Positions 10,791 to 20,059 of a stretch of DNA of 21,292 nt are shown here, one piece after another. The position numbers were made by a program, and so were the translations under genes. Each line of letters starts with the position of its first letter. Positions within the stretch are counted from its first letter, which is position 1. The stretch spans positions 1 through 21,292 of the forward strand of contig KV424163.1 in the NCBI GenBank assembly GCA_001632435.1, written 5' to 3'. The notes beneath the pieces were generated by a model. The model saw only the letters and a program-made list of their open reading frames with translations, made no database searches and was not told where the DNA came from. This DNA is from Calocera cornea HHB12733. Its lineage: Eukaryota; Basidiomycota; Dacrymycetes; Dacrymycetales; Dacrymycetaceae.

Positions 10791-12188
10791 ATGGACACAC
10801 TCTCCCGAATACCTGGTATCTCATCCATTCGGCAGCAGCTGTCTGGCGCTCGCTACGCGTCCGTGCCGCACGATGGCGATGGCGAGGTCGTATTTCAGGC
10901 AGACGACGGAGATGTTGAGCAGGGCGAGGAGCATCCATTAGCGGAGCGGCCGGCAAGAATCCATGCCCCTGAAGATGGGGAGCTCGGAGAGGAGGTGTCG
11001 GATGAGCACGCTGCGTTCGTGCACGAGCATGCCTCGTACCGACCGAGACGGAGGAGAGCGCCGGGAGCGGTGAATGTGAAGCTATCCACATTCGTCAAGG
11101 CGCTTGCGGCGCTCTTTGCTCTGTGGGGACTGTGGGTGGCAATGAAGGTTGGATGGAGCTGGTTCGTTGTGAGCATTGCCTACCTCTCCCAACACCTCAC
11201 CGCTGACCGCTTCTTGCAGGCACCAAAGAAAAACGCGTCGGCAGACATGCCGGCGTTCGGGGAGCAGCTCGGGTGCGAGAATGCTCCATATTTCTATTCC
11301 GCCCCAGGATTCAGCATGACTCCGACGAACCACACCGTGTTCACCTTGCCCTTGTCGACACCAGAGGGATCCAACACCTTCCTGCTGCGCACACAAGGCT
11401 CCAACACTGTCCTGACGCTGACCCTCGAGCACCAGCCGGACGCGACCGTCACGGATCTAGTCATTGAGGCGGCGATGTCCTCCCCCGAGCAGTTGATGGA
11501 CTTCCGCGTGTCAGGCGTGGGGCCGACGTTCGACACCGCCCCGCACGTCACGTACGAGGCGCTCGAGGGCGTCGACTACTGCATACGGATGGACGTGATC
11601 CTGCGGCTTCCCGGGAACCTGAACTCGCTCACGCTCGACCTGCAGACGATCTCCCACGTGCGGATCGGGGACAGCTGGGGGAACGGGCGGGACGCGTTCG
11701 CGCCCTTCCTGCACAACCTGGACGTGACGCTGCACGCCGACTCGGCGAAGAACCTGCTCCTCCCCGCGCCGGGCTTCACGGCGGTGACGACGAAGCTGTC
11801 GCTCGCGGCCGGCTACCTGGCGGGCGAAGTCGCGCTCGCGCAGTCGCTCGAGATCGCCTCCACGCCCAGGGGGAACGTCGACCTGCTCACGACGGTCCTG
11901 CCGAGCCAGGCGGGCATGGGCGTGACGAGCGCGGCGCTCGAGACGCACGCGGGGGAGGGCGACTTCCGCCTGCGCGTGCGCTCCCCGGGCCACGAGCGGT
12001 GCCTCAAGGCGCAGCACCAGAGCTCGGGGGATATGCAGCTCGAGTACGCGGACTTTGTGGGCGAGGCGAGCTACAGCGCGGCGAGGGGGCTTAATGTTGA
12101 GGGCGTGGGCGAGGGCGGGCAAGTGGGTGGAGGAGGGTGCGATAGCTTGAGGGTCAACTGCGGGGGGAGGCTGGATCTGAGCATGTAG
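10791..12188 (+). CDS. Unrecognised single-pass membrane protein, beta-rich ectodomain
   Basis: The start MDTLSRIPGISS at 10791 follows aaa and is the first ATG of the frame. An acidic cytosolic-type N-terminus (residues 1-80) is followed by a basic patch (RPRRRRAPG, about 84-92) and one hydrophobic helix (about 100-122, FVKALAALFALWGLW). The positive-inside rule then puts the C-terminal about 320 residues in a lumen or outside. That part alternates short hydrophobic strands with polar turns (NTVLTLTLEHQP, LNSLTLDLQTISHV), as in beta-helix or beta-sandwich proteins, and has NHT and NAS sequons. A 51-nt segment at 11169-11219 has good GT-AG ends but no stop and keeps frame; I treat it as an intron, giving 448 residues. 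No family recognised. It converges on the Tag1-like gene. Confidence 0.75.
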   Translation: MDTLSRIPGISSIRQQLSGARYASVPHDGDGEVVFQADDGDVEQGEEHPLAERPARIHAPEDGELGEEVSDEHAAFVHEHASYRPRRRRAPGAVNVKLSTFVKALAALFALWGLWVAMKVGWSWFVVSIAYLSQHLTADRFLQAPKKNASADMPAFGEQLGCENAPYFYSAPGFSMTPTNHTVFTLPLSTPEGSNTFLLRTQGSNTVLTLTLEHQPDATVTDLVIEAAMSSPEQLMDFRVSGVGPTFDTAPHVTYEALEGVDYCIRMDVILRLPGNLNSLTLDLQTISHVRIGDSWGNGRDAFAPFLHNLDVTLHADSAKNLLLPAPGFTAVTTKLSLAAGYLAGEVALAQSLEIASTPRGNVDLLTTVLPSQAGMGVTSAALETHAGEGDFRLRVRSPGHERCLKAQHQSSGDMQLEYADFVGEASYSAARGLNVEGVGEGGQVGGGGCDSLRVNCGGRLDLSM

Positions 12189-12406
12189 CACGCTGCGCGC
12201 TTGGGCTGTGCGCTGCTGGGAGGAGCGATCTGCGGAGGAGGGAAAAACCATTTGTACACACTTCGCTACCATATACAATAATGTCACACGCTACTCTACA
12301 TCATCCCCGTACCCGGTGCGAACCCTGTGGGCAAGACCATGCCGAACACGACACCCAGTATGCCGGGGCACCAGCTGACTCGCAAAGCGCGTTCGTACGC
12401 CCCTAC

Positions 12407-14643
12407 CTAGGGCAGCCCCGGCCTCCCCCACGCATGCAGCATCTCCCCCTCCCCCTCCCCGCTCGCCGCGCCCCTGCCGACCCTGCTGCCGCCCTCGACA
12501 TCGACGTCCCTGACGGCGACCTGTCCGAGCCCGGCCACGCGTGCCCAGACGGCACATTTCCCCTTGACGCCTGCCCAGGCTGCGCGGTTGAATATGAGCT
12601 TCTGTACGAACGCGCGGAACTCCTTCTCCCTTCCCGGGAGGATCAGCACGGGCACGTCCTCCAGCGGCGCTGTGAGCGTCAGGTTGGCGTCCTGCGTCGT
12701 GGGGAGGAGCGGGGCATCGAGGCGGGCGAAGGCGTTGTCGAGCCCGGGGCGGGGGGGGCCGTCGGTGATGAGCACGTCTGGCTGGACGTGCTGGGCGAGG
12801 AAGGCGAGGGTGCGGAATGCGCGGGGGAGGGAGATGCGCGCTTCGATCGTTCCGCTTAGGAGGAACTCGTTGGGCTTGCTGGAGGGGAGGATGCGCATGC
12901 CCTTGATCTGCACGCTCTCGAGCAGGTTGGGCCGCGGGCTCGCGCCCGGGAAGGGGTAGGTGAGGTGGACCTGGGCCAGGAAGGGGTGCAGGAAGGAGGG
13001 GAGGGCGCGCGGGTAGGGGCCCGGCGCGGTGAGCAGCACCGGGTAGGGCGTGCCGGAGAGGTAGGCGGTGAGGAAGGCTGAGAGGAGCGGCGAGTCGGGC
13101 GGCGGGGCCAGGAGCGCGCCCGAGAGGGCGATGGAGAGCCTGGGCCCGGAGGGCGGGAGGAGGAGCGGCGAGGTGTGCACGCGCGCGATGGGGAGGGGCG
13201 AGAGGCCGCTGTGGCCCTGCGCGAGGGCTGCCCCCGCCCCGGCCCCGGGCTCCCCACTGGCGTTCTTCTCCAGCGGCAGCAGGGAGACGAGGAACGGCAG
13301 CTCGTAGCCCCACCTGAACTGGCCCAGGGGCGGGAAGGAGGGCAGCAGGGGGAAGGGGAGCGAGCACGTGCCCTCGATCGCTAGGTGCGTCGTGTTCTCC
13401 GGCGTTGGCTCGGGGCCGGGGGTGGGATCGGGAGAAGGCGCAGGCGCGGGCGCGGGCGCGGGCGGCGGGTTGTCTGGACCCGAGCCAGGCACGGGCGGCC
13501 CCGGCCCCGGCAGCGGGTGCACGGCATACCCGTCCAAGGTGAGCTGGCTCAGGAACTCGCGGAGGGGCGTCCCTGGCCTCGGGAAGCCCGGCAAGCTCGG
13601 GACTGTACGGCGGCGACGAGGACAATGAGAATGAGAATGAGGTGTTGTTAGAGGAGAGGGGCGCAGCACGCACTCTTGAGCTTTATCTCTGTTTGCAGGG
13701 CCTGCTTCGTGATCGTGAGCAGGCGGGGGAGGTCGAGTGACCAGGAGGTGTTGGTGTTGGGTTCGGGGGAGGCGTAGCCGGCGGGGGAGACGCGGACCCA
13801 GCGCGTGCGCGCCTCGAGCTCGATGCGGCCCGTGGCCCAGCTGTCCTGTGCGAAGCGAGCGAGGGCGGCAGCGTCGTGCGAGGGGCTTACGAGGACGTCG
13901 AGCTGGATGGGGGAGAGCCAGGTCGGCGCGTACTCCGGCGAGCGCGCGTCGAGCTCCTTCTCTGTGTTCTGTTGGGCCGGGGAGAGCTGGCGCAGGGAGG
14001 GCGTGAGCGGGATGGTGAGGGCGGGGAGGGTGAGGGTGGCGATGTGCGCCGCTGAGGAGGAGGTGGAGAGGAGGTCGATGGTGCTGAGGCGGACGTCGAC
14101 GGCGCGGAGGCGCTGGACGCCCCAGCGGCCGAGGGCGCGGCGGCAGCGCTCCGCCCAGCCTGCGGTGTCGTCCGGGGAGCGGAAGCCGAGGATCCAGTCG
14201 GCGTCGACGCCGACTTGTCCGTCCAAGCGCAGGAAGAGGCCCGCGTCTGTGAGGTTGATGACCTGGAGGTGTGTGGGCCCGCGGAGGTGGACTGCGTGCC
14301 TGAGCAGGTCGTCGGGCGGGGAGCTGGCTGAGGGGTAGGCGTACGAGTATCCGAGGAGGAGGAGGAGGAGGGCGGCGATGAGGGAGAGGGAGAGGGCAGC
14401 GAGCAGGGCGGTGAGCAGGTGGGACCGCGTCGGCGACGGGCGCGGGGCCGGGGCGGGGAATGTCGAGTAGGTCGGCGGGGAGGGGAGCGAGCGGGAGGAC
14501 GACGTCGCCGCTTCCGGGTCGGACACGGCGGGGTCGAGCCGCGGGCGGCGGGCGCTGCCGGGCGAGGGCGAGGTGGGCCCGGCGGGGAGGAGGGCCGACG
14601 TCTCGAGGGCGCGCGACTTGCCTTTGTCTTTGGGCCGCGCCAT
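12407..14643 (-). CDS. Tag1/YLR173W-like vacuolar membrane protein
   Basis: Two exons, 14643-13674 and 13602-12407, joined in phase 1 by a 71-nt intron (GTGCGT to TACAG), give 721 residues with the junction reading TEIKLKIPSLPGF. Residues 1-72 are a Pro/Ser-rich cytosolic tail (MARPKDKGKS); one strongly hydrophobic helix spans about 74-98. Right after it comes LQVINLTDAGLFLRLDGQVGVDADW, which resembles the lumenal beta-sandwich (LEA-2-like) repeats of fungal Tag1/YLR173W proteins, vacuolar membrane proteins linked in yeast to ending autophagy. A proline/alanine spacer (about 13430-13480) interrupts exon 2, followed by more beta-rich sequence (YPVLLTAPGPYPRAL, IKGMRILPSSKPNEFLLSG). Gene boundaries are confident; the family call rests on architecture and one signature and is moderate. 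A long 460-residue frame at 12291-13673 is its shadow. Confidence 0.75.
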
Positions 14644-15278
14644 CGGGCGGGGTCGCAGCTGACAGCCCAGTGGGGGTGAGCGAGCGCGAGACGGGTGAGA
14701 TGGGCAGCAGGCGCAGGCGCAGTGAGGGTTATGTGCGTGCACGTCCTACTGCAGGTGGTGCCGCCACCTCCTCATCGGCGACCGCCATGCCCGGGTGGCC
14801 GTGCAGCACGTGACACCGCCGACAGACTGTACAGCGCATCTGTCATACGCGCGTTGCAAAGGTCCCGTGAGACATTGGCGTCAACTGAATGCGTGTTGCG
14901 TGCCGCGCGGTGCATACGTGAGGGTCCGGGAAGCAGTTCAGATCGGAATCTGCACGAAGTCATGTCGTCAACGGACACGCTGCGATACTGGCCCGAGGAG
15001 CACGCCGAGGCGCTGGCGGCCGAGCAAACCAACGGCGTTTTACCTCCGCTGCGCATACACTGCAGCATTCGCCTTGTTGAGACGCTTTCACGCGCGTGCG
15101 GCGCATCGACGGGGATGGACCATCGACACCAGACGACGCCCGCATATAAACTCCCTCGCCCGGCGGGTCAAGGGCGATCACCCTTGCCTTCGCCCGTCAC
15201 AGTCCCTCCTCGGACGAGCAACAGCGAGCATACTCGAGCTCCCCCTCAACACTACCCCTTCATACATCATCAACAACC
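14644..15278. promoter_or_regulatory. Divergent promoter region with TATA box
   Basis: The 635 bases separate the Tag1-like gene (minus) from the gene starting at 15279 (plus). TATAAA at 15145-15150 lies about 130 bases upstream of that start and is followed by pyrimidine-rich stretches (ctccctcgcc, cccttgccttcgcccg), a common fungal promoter arrangement. The start context is caacaaccATG, favourable for initiation. ORFs crossing the region are not protein-like. Confidence 0.6.
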
Positions 15279-18200
15279 ATGTCTCACAGATCGTCTACCC
15301 CCGTCGCTGCCTCCGTCGGTGTGTTCGCCACCGCCAACATCGCCTGGGGCCGGAACGACCTGCCTATCGGTGTCTTCGACATCCAGACGGGCGAGAAATG
15401 GAGCTTCGTCATGGTCCCCACCCTCGCGACTGCAAGCCTTCTGCAGCTCCACCAGTCGCTCGGCGTAAGTTTCTCGTTGCCGCCAGCGTAGATGGTTGGT
15501 TGGTTGAGCTGAGCTGATCCGTTCTCCGGCCGGTGTAGGCCTGGGCAATGGAGGTGAAGCTTGCTCTGCTGGGCCGCCTCGGTAAGAAGGCGGTGGCTGA
15601 CAAGCTCCTCGCGCTCGACATCGCCCCACAGCCACTCAGCCAGACCGACATCAGTCAGTGGCGCTGGCTCCGCCACTTGGCCAAGGAAGAGATGCAGGCG
15701 ATCGTTGCTGGTGACTACCCGGCCGCTGACATCCCCTTTCACTGGGCATTCGCCGAGGAACTGCTTGGCAAGGCCATAGGTGTCCGGCACCGCGTGCCGT
15801 CATATACCATCACGGACGCCGGCGTGGCCGATGCGGAGCTGAACGAGGTCGATCAGCGTCTGCGGGCGAGCTTGCGAAAGCAGGCACTGCACTACATTCA
15901 CACGACGTTCCAGATCGAGGAGGCCATCGAAACAGTCCCCCGCACAAACGAGCCCTCCAGTGCAACCAGACGCCAGGAGCTGACGGAAGACTTGGAACGC
16001 ACTTGCCTCGACGCCGAAAGCTTGCTTTACCAGGCGCGCCACATTGGATGGGACATCTCCACCAAAGATCTGAACAGCGAGCACGACCCTCAAGCCGCTG
16101 GCGCGGCCGTGCCGAGGACTGCAAGTACCTCGGCACGCACAACTTCGAACGCGGATGCGCAGATCGAGCGCAGCTCGGTGGCACCGATCTATGAGACGAG
16201 CAGTCAATCCACCCCAATCCACCCGCTCAGCCAACAGAAGGCAGGCGTGTCATCAACACCCAACGTGAGTTCTCGTCGAAGTGCCAGTAGGTCATTTCTG
16301 ACGGAGTCATTGGCTCTCAGCTTGACAAGGGTAGACCTGTGATCCCCAAGGAGAGGGACGAAGACACGCACGGCACACCCGCAGCACCATCCACTTCAGT
16401 ACGAGTCCCTGACTCAGACGACGAGTCGGTTGTAGACATCGAAGAGACTACATACGAGACTTCCCTCGGCCGCCACGTCTGTGACACTCTGAGTAATCGT
16501 CCTGATGTCTCCCCTTCGCGCTCCTCGCCGCCCGCGCCTACACAGCTTGCGCCAGAGGAGGACGCGATGGTTACTCATCTCCACGCTCCGAGCGGTAACT
16601 CGCTGCACGCTACCGATACACTTGTCAGGATATCGAATCTGGAGCCAACAGCTGTGGCAATATCAGCAATCTCGCACTACGAGAGTGATTCTCAAGGGAC
16701 AGCTGTAGACCAGCTAAGCCAGAACACGGTGCAGCCTGCTCAGAACGTGAGTTTGAGAGCTAGTAAGAACCGCTCACGTACTCACCTTGCCCAGGGGTCG
16801 CACTTGCATACGCAGCACAGTGCGTCTTACCGTGACACCGACGACAACCTTCGCCGCTCTCGGAAAGCGGTGGTGTTTGCTCCGGTACAGTTTCCTGAAT
16901 CGGACGAAGAAAGCGACGAACCTGAACATTACGCCGCTCAACGCCGCGAGATCCGCGCAACTAAAATCAGCCTCCATCTTGTCTCCAAAGACAATCACGG
17001 CGCGTCCCCGCCCAACCCAGACGCCGCGAGGCCCCATCGTTCCCCGTCACACGAACCCGCGCCAACAGCTGCCCGCAATCTCGTACTCACCTCACCAAAC
17101 TCGCCCACGCCTCCCCCGGCGACAGCTGAAGCTCTGGCGGGCAGCAGCGCCTCCCAAGCAACCGCAGTCAATCCGCTAGACCAGGACGCGGGGCCATCGC
17201 CCTCACTCCCAAAGGTAAGTTCCAGCCCTAGTGCCGAAAGCCCAATTGCTCACCTCGTCCAGGGTTCGCAGTTCTACAAGACCCAGCCAAAGGCGGTCCT
17301 CCCCAAGGAGAGTGACCACGATCTGCCGGACATAGTGACGGGGCCGTCGGCATCAGCGCCAGTTGTCGAGCCCGATGATGAGATCGAGGAAGTTCCGGGC
17401 GCGGAAGACTTGGCCCCCGCTGGAGCCCCGGTCCGTCGCAACCCCCGTCGCCGAGCCACGTCCCGTCAGCCTGACCATGCTACCACGAGCACGGCTCGTC
17501 CTCCGTCGGTACCGCCAAGGCCTGCACGCGTCCAAGCTTCCCGCAAGACTCTGGTCGAAGTCGTCATATCCCAGAGCAAGCTCAGCAAACGTTCCAATCT
17601 CCTTGAGCCCGCTGGGCCAAGTAAGGGGACGAAGCGGAAGGGACGCTCGGACGACGAGGCGGAGGAGCCCACGGCCGCCCCAGTGATCGGAAGGCAGAGT
17701 AAGCGCCTCAGGCGTAACACTACGCCCGAGGAAGCAGCCCAGCCGGATATCGAGATTATCGAACCGGAAGCACGCCCCGTGCCTAGACGTGTACCAAAGC
17801 CTCGAAGACTGGCGCCTGTCCCTCGCCCTGTGCGTACAGTGCAGAAGAAGCATGCCGAGGCCGTCAACGACGTGGTTGAGCTCGATAGCGGGGATGAGTC
17901 CACGGACGAGCATCCACCCCTGCAGCCCATGGCTGGGCCAGGACCAAAGTCTGGGAAGCTGTCGGCTCGGCTTCGCTCTGAATCAACAGTGTCACAGGTG
18001 CTGGTTCAAGCCGCCGAGGAAGTTATCACCATCGACAGCGATGACGAGGTCGTGCACGATCACCCACCCCTGCGCACTGCGATTCGCCGCGATGCTCTTC
18101 CCGCCCGGCTGCCCGACGTGGATGAAGAGATGGATGAAGAGATGGATGAGGTTCGCGAGGCCATCAGCGGGGCAACCATCGATATCAGTGATGAGGAGGA

Positions 18201-18441
18201 TGTGGAAATCGCGCCCCCGTCCAGTCCGAAAGGCCGACACGGGAGGACGACGCGCGGGATGTCTGTTGCCGGGAAGAAGGTGAACGACAAAGACATGAAG
18301 AAGGTCACCAACACAGCTTTGAAGAAGATGACGGTGAAAGCCAAAGAGGCTATCGAGAAGCGCAAGGCCAAAGATGGAGAGGGCCGCAAGATGACAACCA
18401 GACGCAAGGGGAATGCGAATGAGAAGAAGATCGCTCGGTAG
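15279..18441 (+). CDS. Unrecognised modular protein with SUMO-interacting-like motifs
   Basis: Five exons: 15279-15464, 15539-16264, 16321-16746, 16795-17214, 17263-18441, all introns phase 0, giving about 978 residues. Residues 1 to about 200 look folded and are unrecognised (IAWGRNDLPIGVFDIQTGEKW; ISQWRWLRHLAKEEMQAI). The rest is disordered and Ser/Pro/Asp-rich. Exons 3 and 4 (426 and 420 nt) and their flanking introns look like tandem duplicates. Acidic-flanked hydrophobic cores of SUMO-interacting type recur: SVVDIEE (exon 3), DIEIIEPE, NDVVELDSGDE, EEVITIDSDDE and ATIDISDEED (exon 5). Two of them sit in a longer repeat ending in HPPL. The tail is very lysine-rich (KKMTVKAKEAIEKRKAK), compatible with nuclear location or DNA/RNA binding. 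Introns 3 and 4 are 48 nt, stop-free and in frame, so unspliced isoforms are possible. A SUMO-dependent nuclear role is inference only. Confidence 0.8.
16200..17310 (+). repeat. Tandem exon-intron duplication inside the 15279-18441 gene
   Basis: Three exon ends are related: SQSTPIHPLSQQ before 16265, SQGTAVDQLSQN before 16747 and SQATAVNPLDQD before 17215. Each is followed by a short phase-0 intron beginning GTRAGTT. Introns 16747-16794 and 17215-17262 are both exactly 48 nt and share the 3' end ctcacctYgYccag. The next exons begin GSHLHT and GSQFYK and then carry RKAVVFAPVQFPESDEE or PKAVLPKESDHD, resembling GRPVIPKERDED at the start of exon 3. Confidence 0.7.
18117..18150 (+). repeat. 12-bp in-frame tandem repeat (DEEM)
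   Basis: gatgaagagatg units repeat about two and a half times and encode DEEMDEEMDE in the last exon of the SUMO-motif protein gene. Confidence 0.8.
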
Positions 18442-18532
18442 TAAGCCGGGATGTAAGGTGCGATGCCGAGTGTTTCCGAGCCTGATGTAAGCCTTGCTTC
18501 AATCCGCGTGATATCTCCGATCTGACCTTGTA

Positions 18533-18945
18533 CAGTCGACTCTGTCGAAAAGAATTCCGTATAAGAGAATAACCACTCTTAGGGAATACAAATCCGTTTC
18601 CCAAGTCTGGAAAGGTGGGAATAGAAATAAATGCAGAATGCATACTTACGGAGAGAGATTCCGATGGTCCCGGAGCCGAGCATAGTATTTCGGAGGCTGA
18701 TCGGAGTTTCCTGGTAATATCTCCCGTCACATCTGCAGCTTGTCAATCCTTAGAACAATTCAGGGGAGTAAGTCGCTTAAGTACCTGAAACGCGGGGTCA
18801 TGTGACAGATAAGCCCTGAATGCCGTGCATCATGTGACTAATTTATAACTCCGAGGGCTTAAGTCCGCTTTCCGATCGGGAATATACTCTCTAAGGGCAT
18901 ACCAAAGACCGATCCCGATGTGATTCCCTTAGACAGAGTTGACTG
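18533..18945. mobile_element. Non-autonomous Tc1/mariner/pogo-type element (MITE)
   Basis: CAGTCGACTCTGTC at 18533-18546 is matched by its reverse complement with one mismatch (CAGTCAACTCTGTC) at 18945-18932. TA flanks the element on both sides (18531-18532 and 18946-18947), the target duplication expected of this superfamily. Agggaat-like motifs recur just inside each end (about 18583-18589 left, with relatives near 18894-18900 and 18922-18928 on the right). The 413 bp hold no transposase ORF. It lies about 90 bp past the stop of the preceding gene. A near-repeat of catgtgac occurs inside at about 18808 and 18832. Confidence 0.75.
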
Positions 18946-19512
18946 TACATGGGTGTAAGGCTTTTCAGAGGTGCCTTTCGGGTTTTATACAGTTCGGGAG
19001 AGAGTGGCTGATACTCGCTTGTTGTGATCGATACCTAACAAATCTGAAGGGATGAGTCCAGTAGGAATACCGGTGGCCTCGGTAGCACGAGACCAGATAG
19101 GCTTCGGTAGATAGCAATAGTAATAATCACAATACTACTATCCCCAGCTGTGTGGTAGCTCGGCTATGGCGGTCGGTACGGGATACGGGCACGGAGACGA
19201 TAGCCGTGCTCGCGTCGGTGATACGGTCGCGGATGATGTCGGTAGAGGTACCGACAGGGATGACGGTCGAGACGGTAGTCTCGATACCGACGGCTATGGC
19301 ACTACCGAAGGGTACGATACCCGTGCTATTGCGGATACCGAAGGGGTCGACGAGGGATTGACAGACAGGATGCGACGAGGGCAAAGACGAGAACGGGACG
19401 AGGGACGGACTGGGAGAGGCACAAACGGGGGCTTCTCATTCAGTATCTATGCCGCCTGCGCGGTCTATATACAAGAAAAAGGAGTCGAAAGCGTATCGAC
19501 GGCTACGAGGGA

Positions 19513-19758
19513 ATGTTGCCTTTCGAGGCCGGAGCCGATCCAGCAAACCGAGAGATCCTCCGGCGGATGCAACGCATCCGGCTCGTCCGACGCGAGCGGA
19601 TCCCGGACTACGTAAGTATCGACACATACCGTGTGAACGTCGATAAAAGAGGCGAAAACACTACCGTGCAGTACATCCGCGGGGGACTTTGGAATGTGAC
19701 TGTCCTCAGTCATACCGAAGGATGTCACCGAAGTATGGCATACCGTAGCCGTCGGTAA
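19513..19758 (+). CDS. Possible short gene or gene remnant
   Basis: Starting at MLPFEAGADPANRE, the frame gives 81 residues of protein-like sequence (REILRRMQRIRLVRRERIPD, then NVTVLSHTEGCHRS). The same frame stays open upstream to about 19435 (QYLCRLRGLYTRKRSRKR), so the true start is uncertain. A 60-nt segment at 19611-19670 has a GTAAGT donor and GCAG acceptor, keeps frame and lacks stops, so it could be an intron. The first box-and-hairpin copy lies in its 3' part. No family recognised; it may be a fragment of a larger element. Confidence 0.25.
   Translation: MLPFEAGADPANREILRRMQRIRLVRRERIPDYVSIDTYRVNVDKRGENTTVQYIRGGLWNVTVLSHTEGCHRSMAYRSRR
19677..19712 (+). other. CCGCGGGGGACTTT box with hairpin, copy 1
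   Basis: The box lies at 19677-19690. A hairpin follows with stem TGACT (19697-19701) / AGTCA (19708-19712) and loop GTCCTC (19702-19707). The loop is complementary to GGGGAC at 19682-19687 within the box (one G-T wobble), so a pseudoknot-type fold is possible. Flanking bases could extend the stem slightly. Confidence 0.6.
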
Positions 19759-19888
19759 AAGGTCATCGGTATGACAGCGACGAGGACTGTACCGATATAA
19801 GCCTATCGAAGCATTCGGCTGGTATTAGTGTGGCGCGTAGTGCCAAAATTTTTGTCGTCGCCGATGTATCAATACCGAGGTATCGTGG

Positions 19889-19902
19889 CCGCGGGGGACT
19901 TT
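19889..19902 (+). other. CCGCGGGGGACTTT box, copy 2 (no clear hairpin)
   Basis: The 14-base box is identical to the other two copies, but the downstream sequence (atcgctttacgctccgag) does not contain the GTCCTC loop or a comparable stem. Confidence 0.6.
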
Positions 19903-19957
19903 ATCGCTTTACGCTCCGAGTATACCGAGGCTGTATGATTACGTAACAGCTTCCGCG

Positions 19958-20012
19958 TGGGTATCGGTACCCATCCGCGGGGGACTTTTGAAGACGCGCC
20001 TGTCCTCAGGCG
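19958..20012 (+). other. CCGCGGGGGACTTT box with hairpins, copy 3
   Basis: The box lies at 19975-19988. The downstream hairpin has stem CGCCT (19997-20001) / AGGCG (20008-20012) and the same GTCCTC loop, complementary to GGGGAC at 19980-19985. Just upstream is a second hairpin, TGGGTA-TCGG-TACCCA, at 19958-19973. This copy is about 200 bases upstream of the start at 20195, so it may lie in that gene's 5' UTR or promoter. Confidence 0.6.
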
Positions 20013-20047
20013 GAGCTTTTCATGTGGCGAGAACGTCCGCGAAGAAA

Positions 20048-20059
20048 CGTCACGTGACG
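20048..20059. promoter_or_regulatory. CACGTG E-box in a 12-bp palindrome
   Basis: cgtcacgtgacg is a perfect palindrome centred on CACGTG, the site bound by bHLH factors of the Cbf1/Pho4 type in fungi. It is about 135 bases upstream of the start at 20195. Regulatory function is inferred from position and consensus only. Confidence 0.45.

Noticed and set aside
12291..13673. Minus-strand frame of 460 codons
   Set aside because: Composed of Arg/Pro/Ala runs from GC-rich DNA; the overlapping frame joins in exact phase to the upstream exon of the Tag1-like gene.
19041..19075. Hammerhead ribozyme core (gatgagtcc) as found in Penelope-like elements
   Set aside because: The full CUGA before GA and the GAAA closing strand are missing, and the stems do not pair properly.
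19166..19615. Plus-strand frame of 149 codons rich in Asp/Gly/Thr
   Set aside because: Its composition follows from the repeated TACCG/GATACCG units, both strands are open over the same stretch, and the second half is not protein-like.
19975..20040. HDV-like ribozyme fold starting at the GGGGGAC box
   Set aside because: The complementary strand lies in the hairpin loop and not after the second stem, and the expected P2 and P4 helices and catalytic C region cannot be placed.
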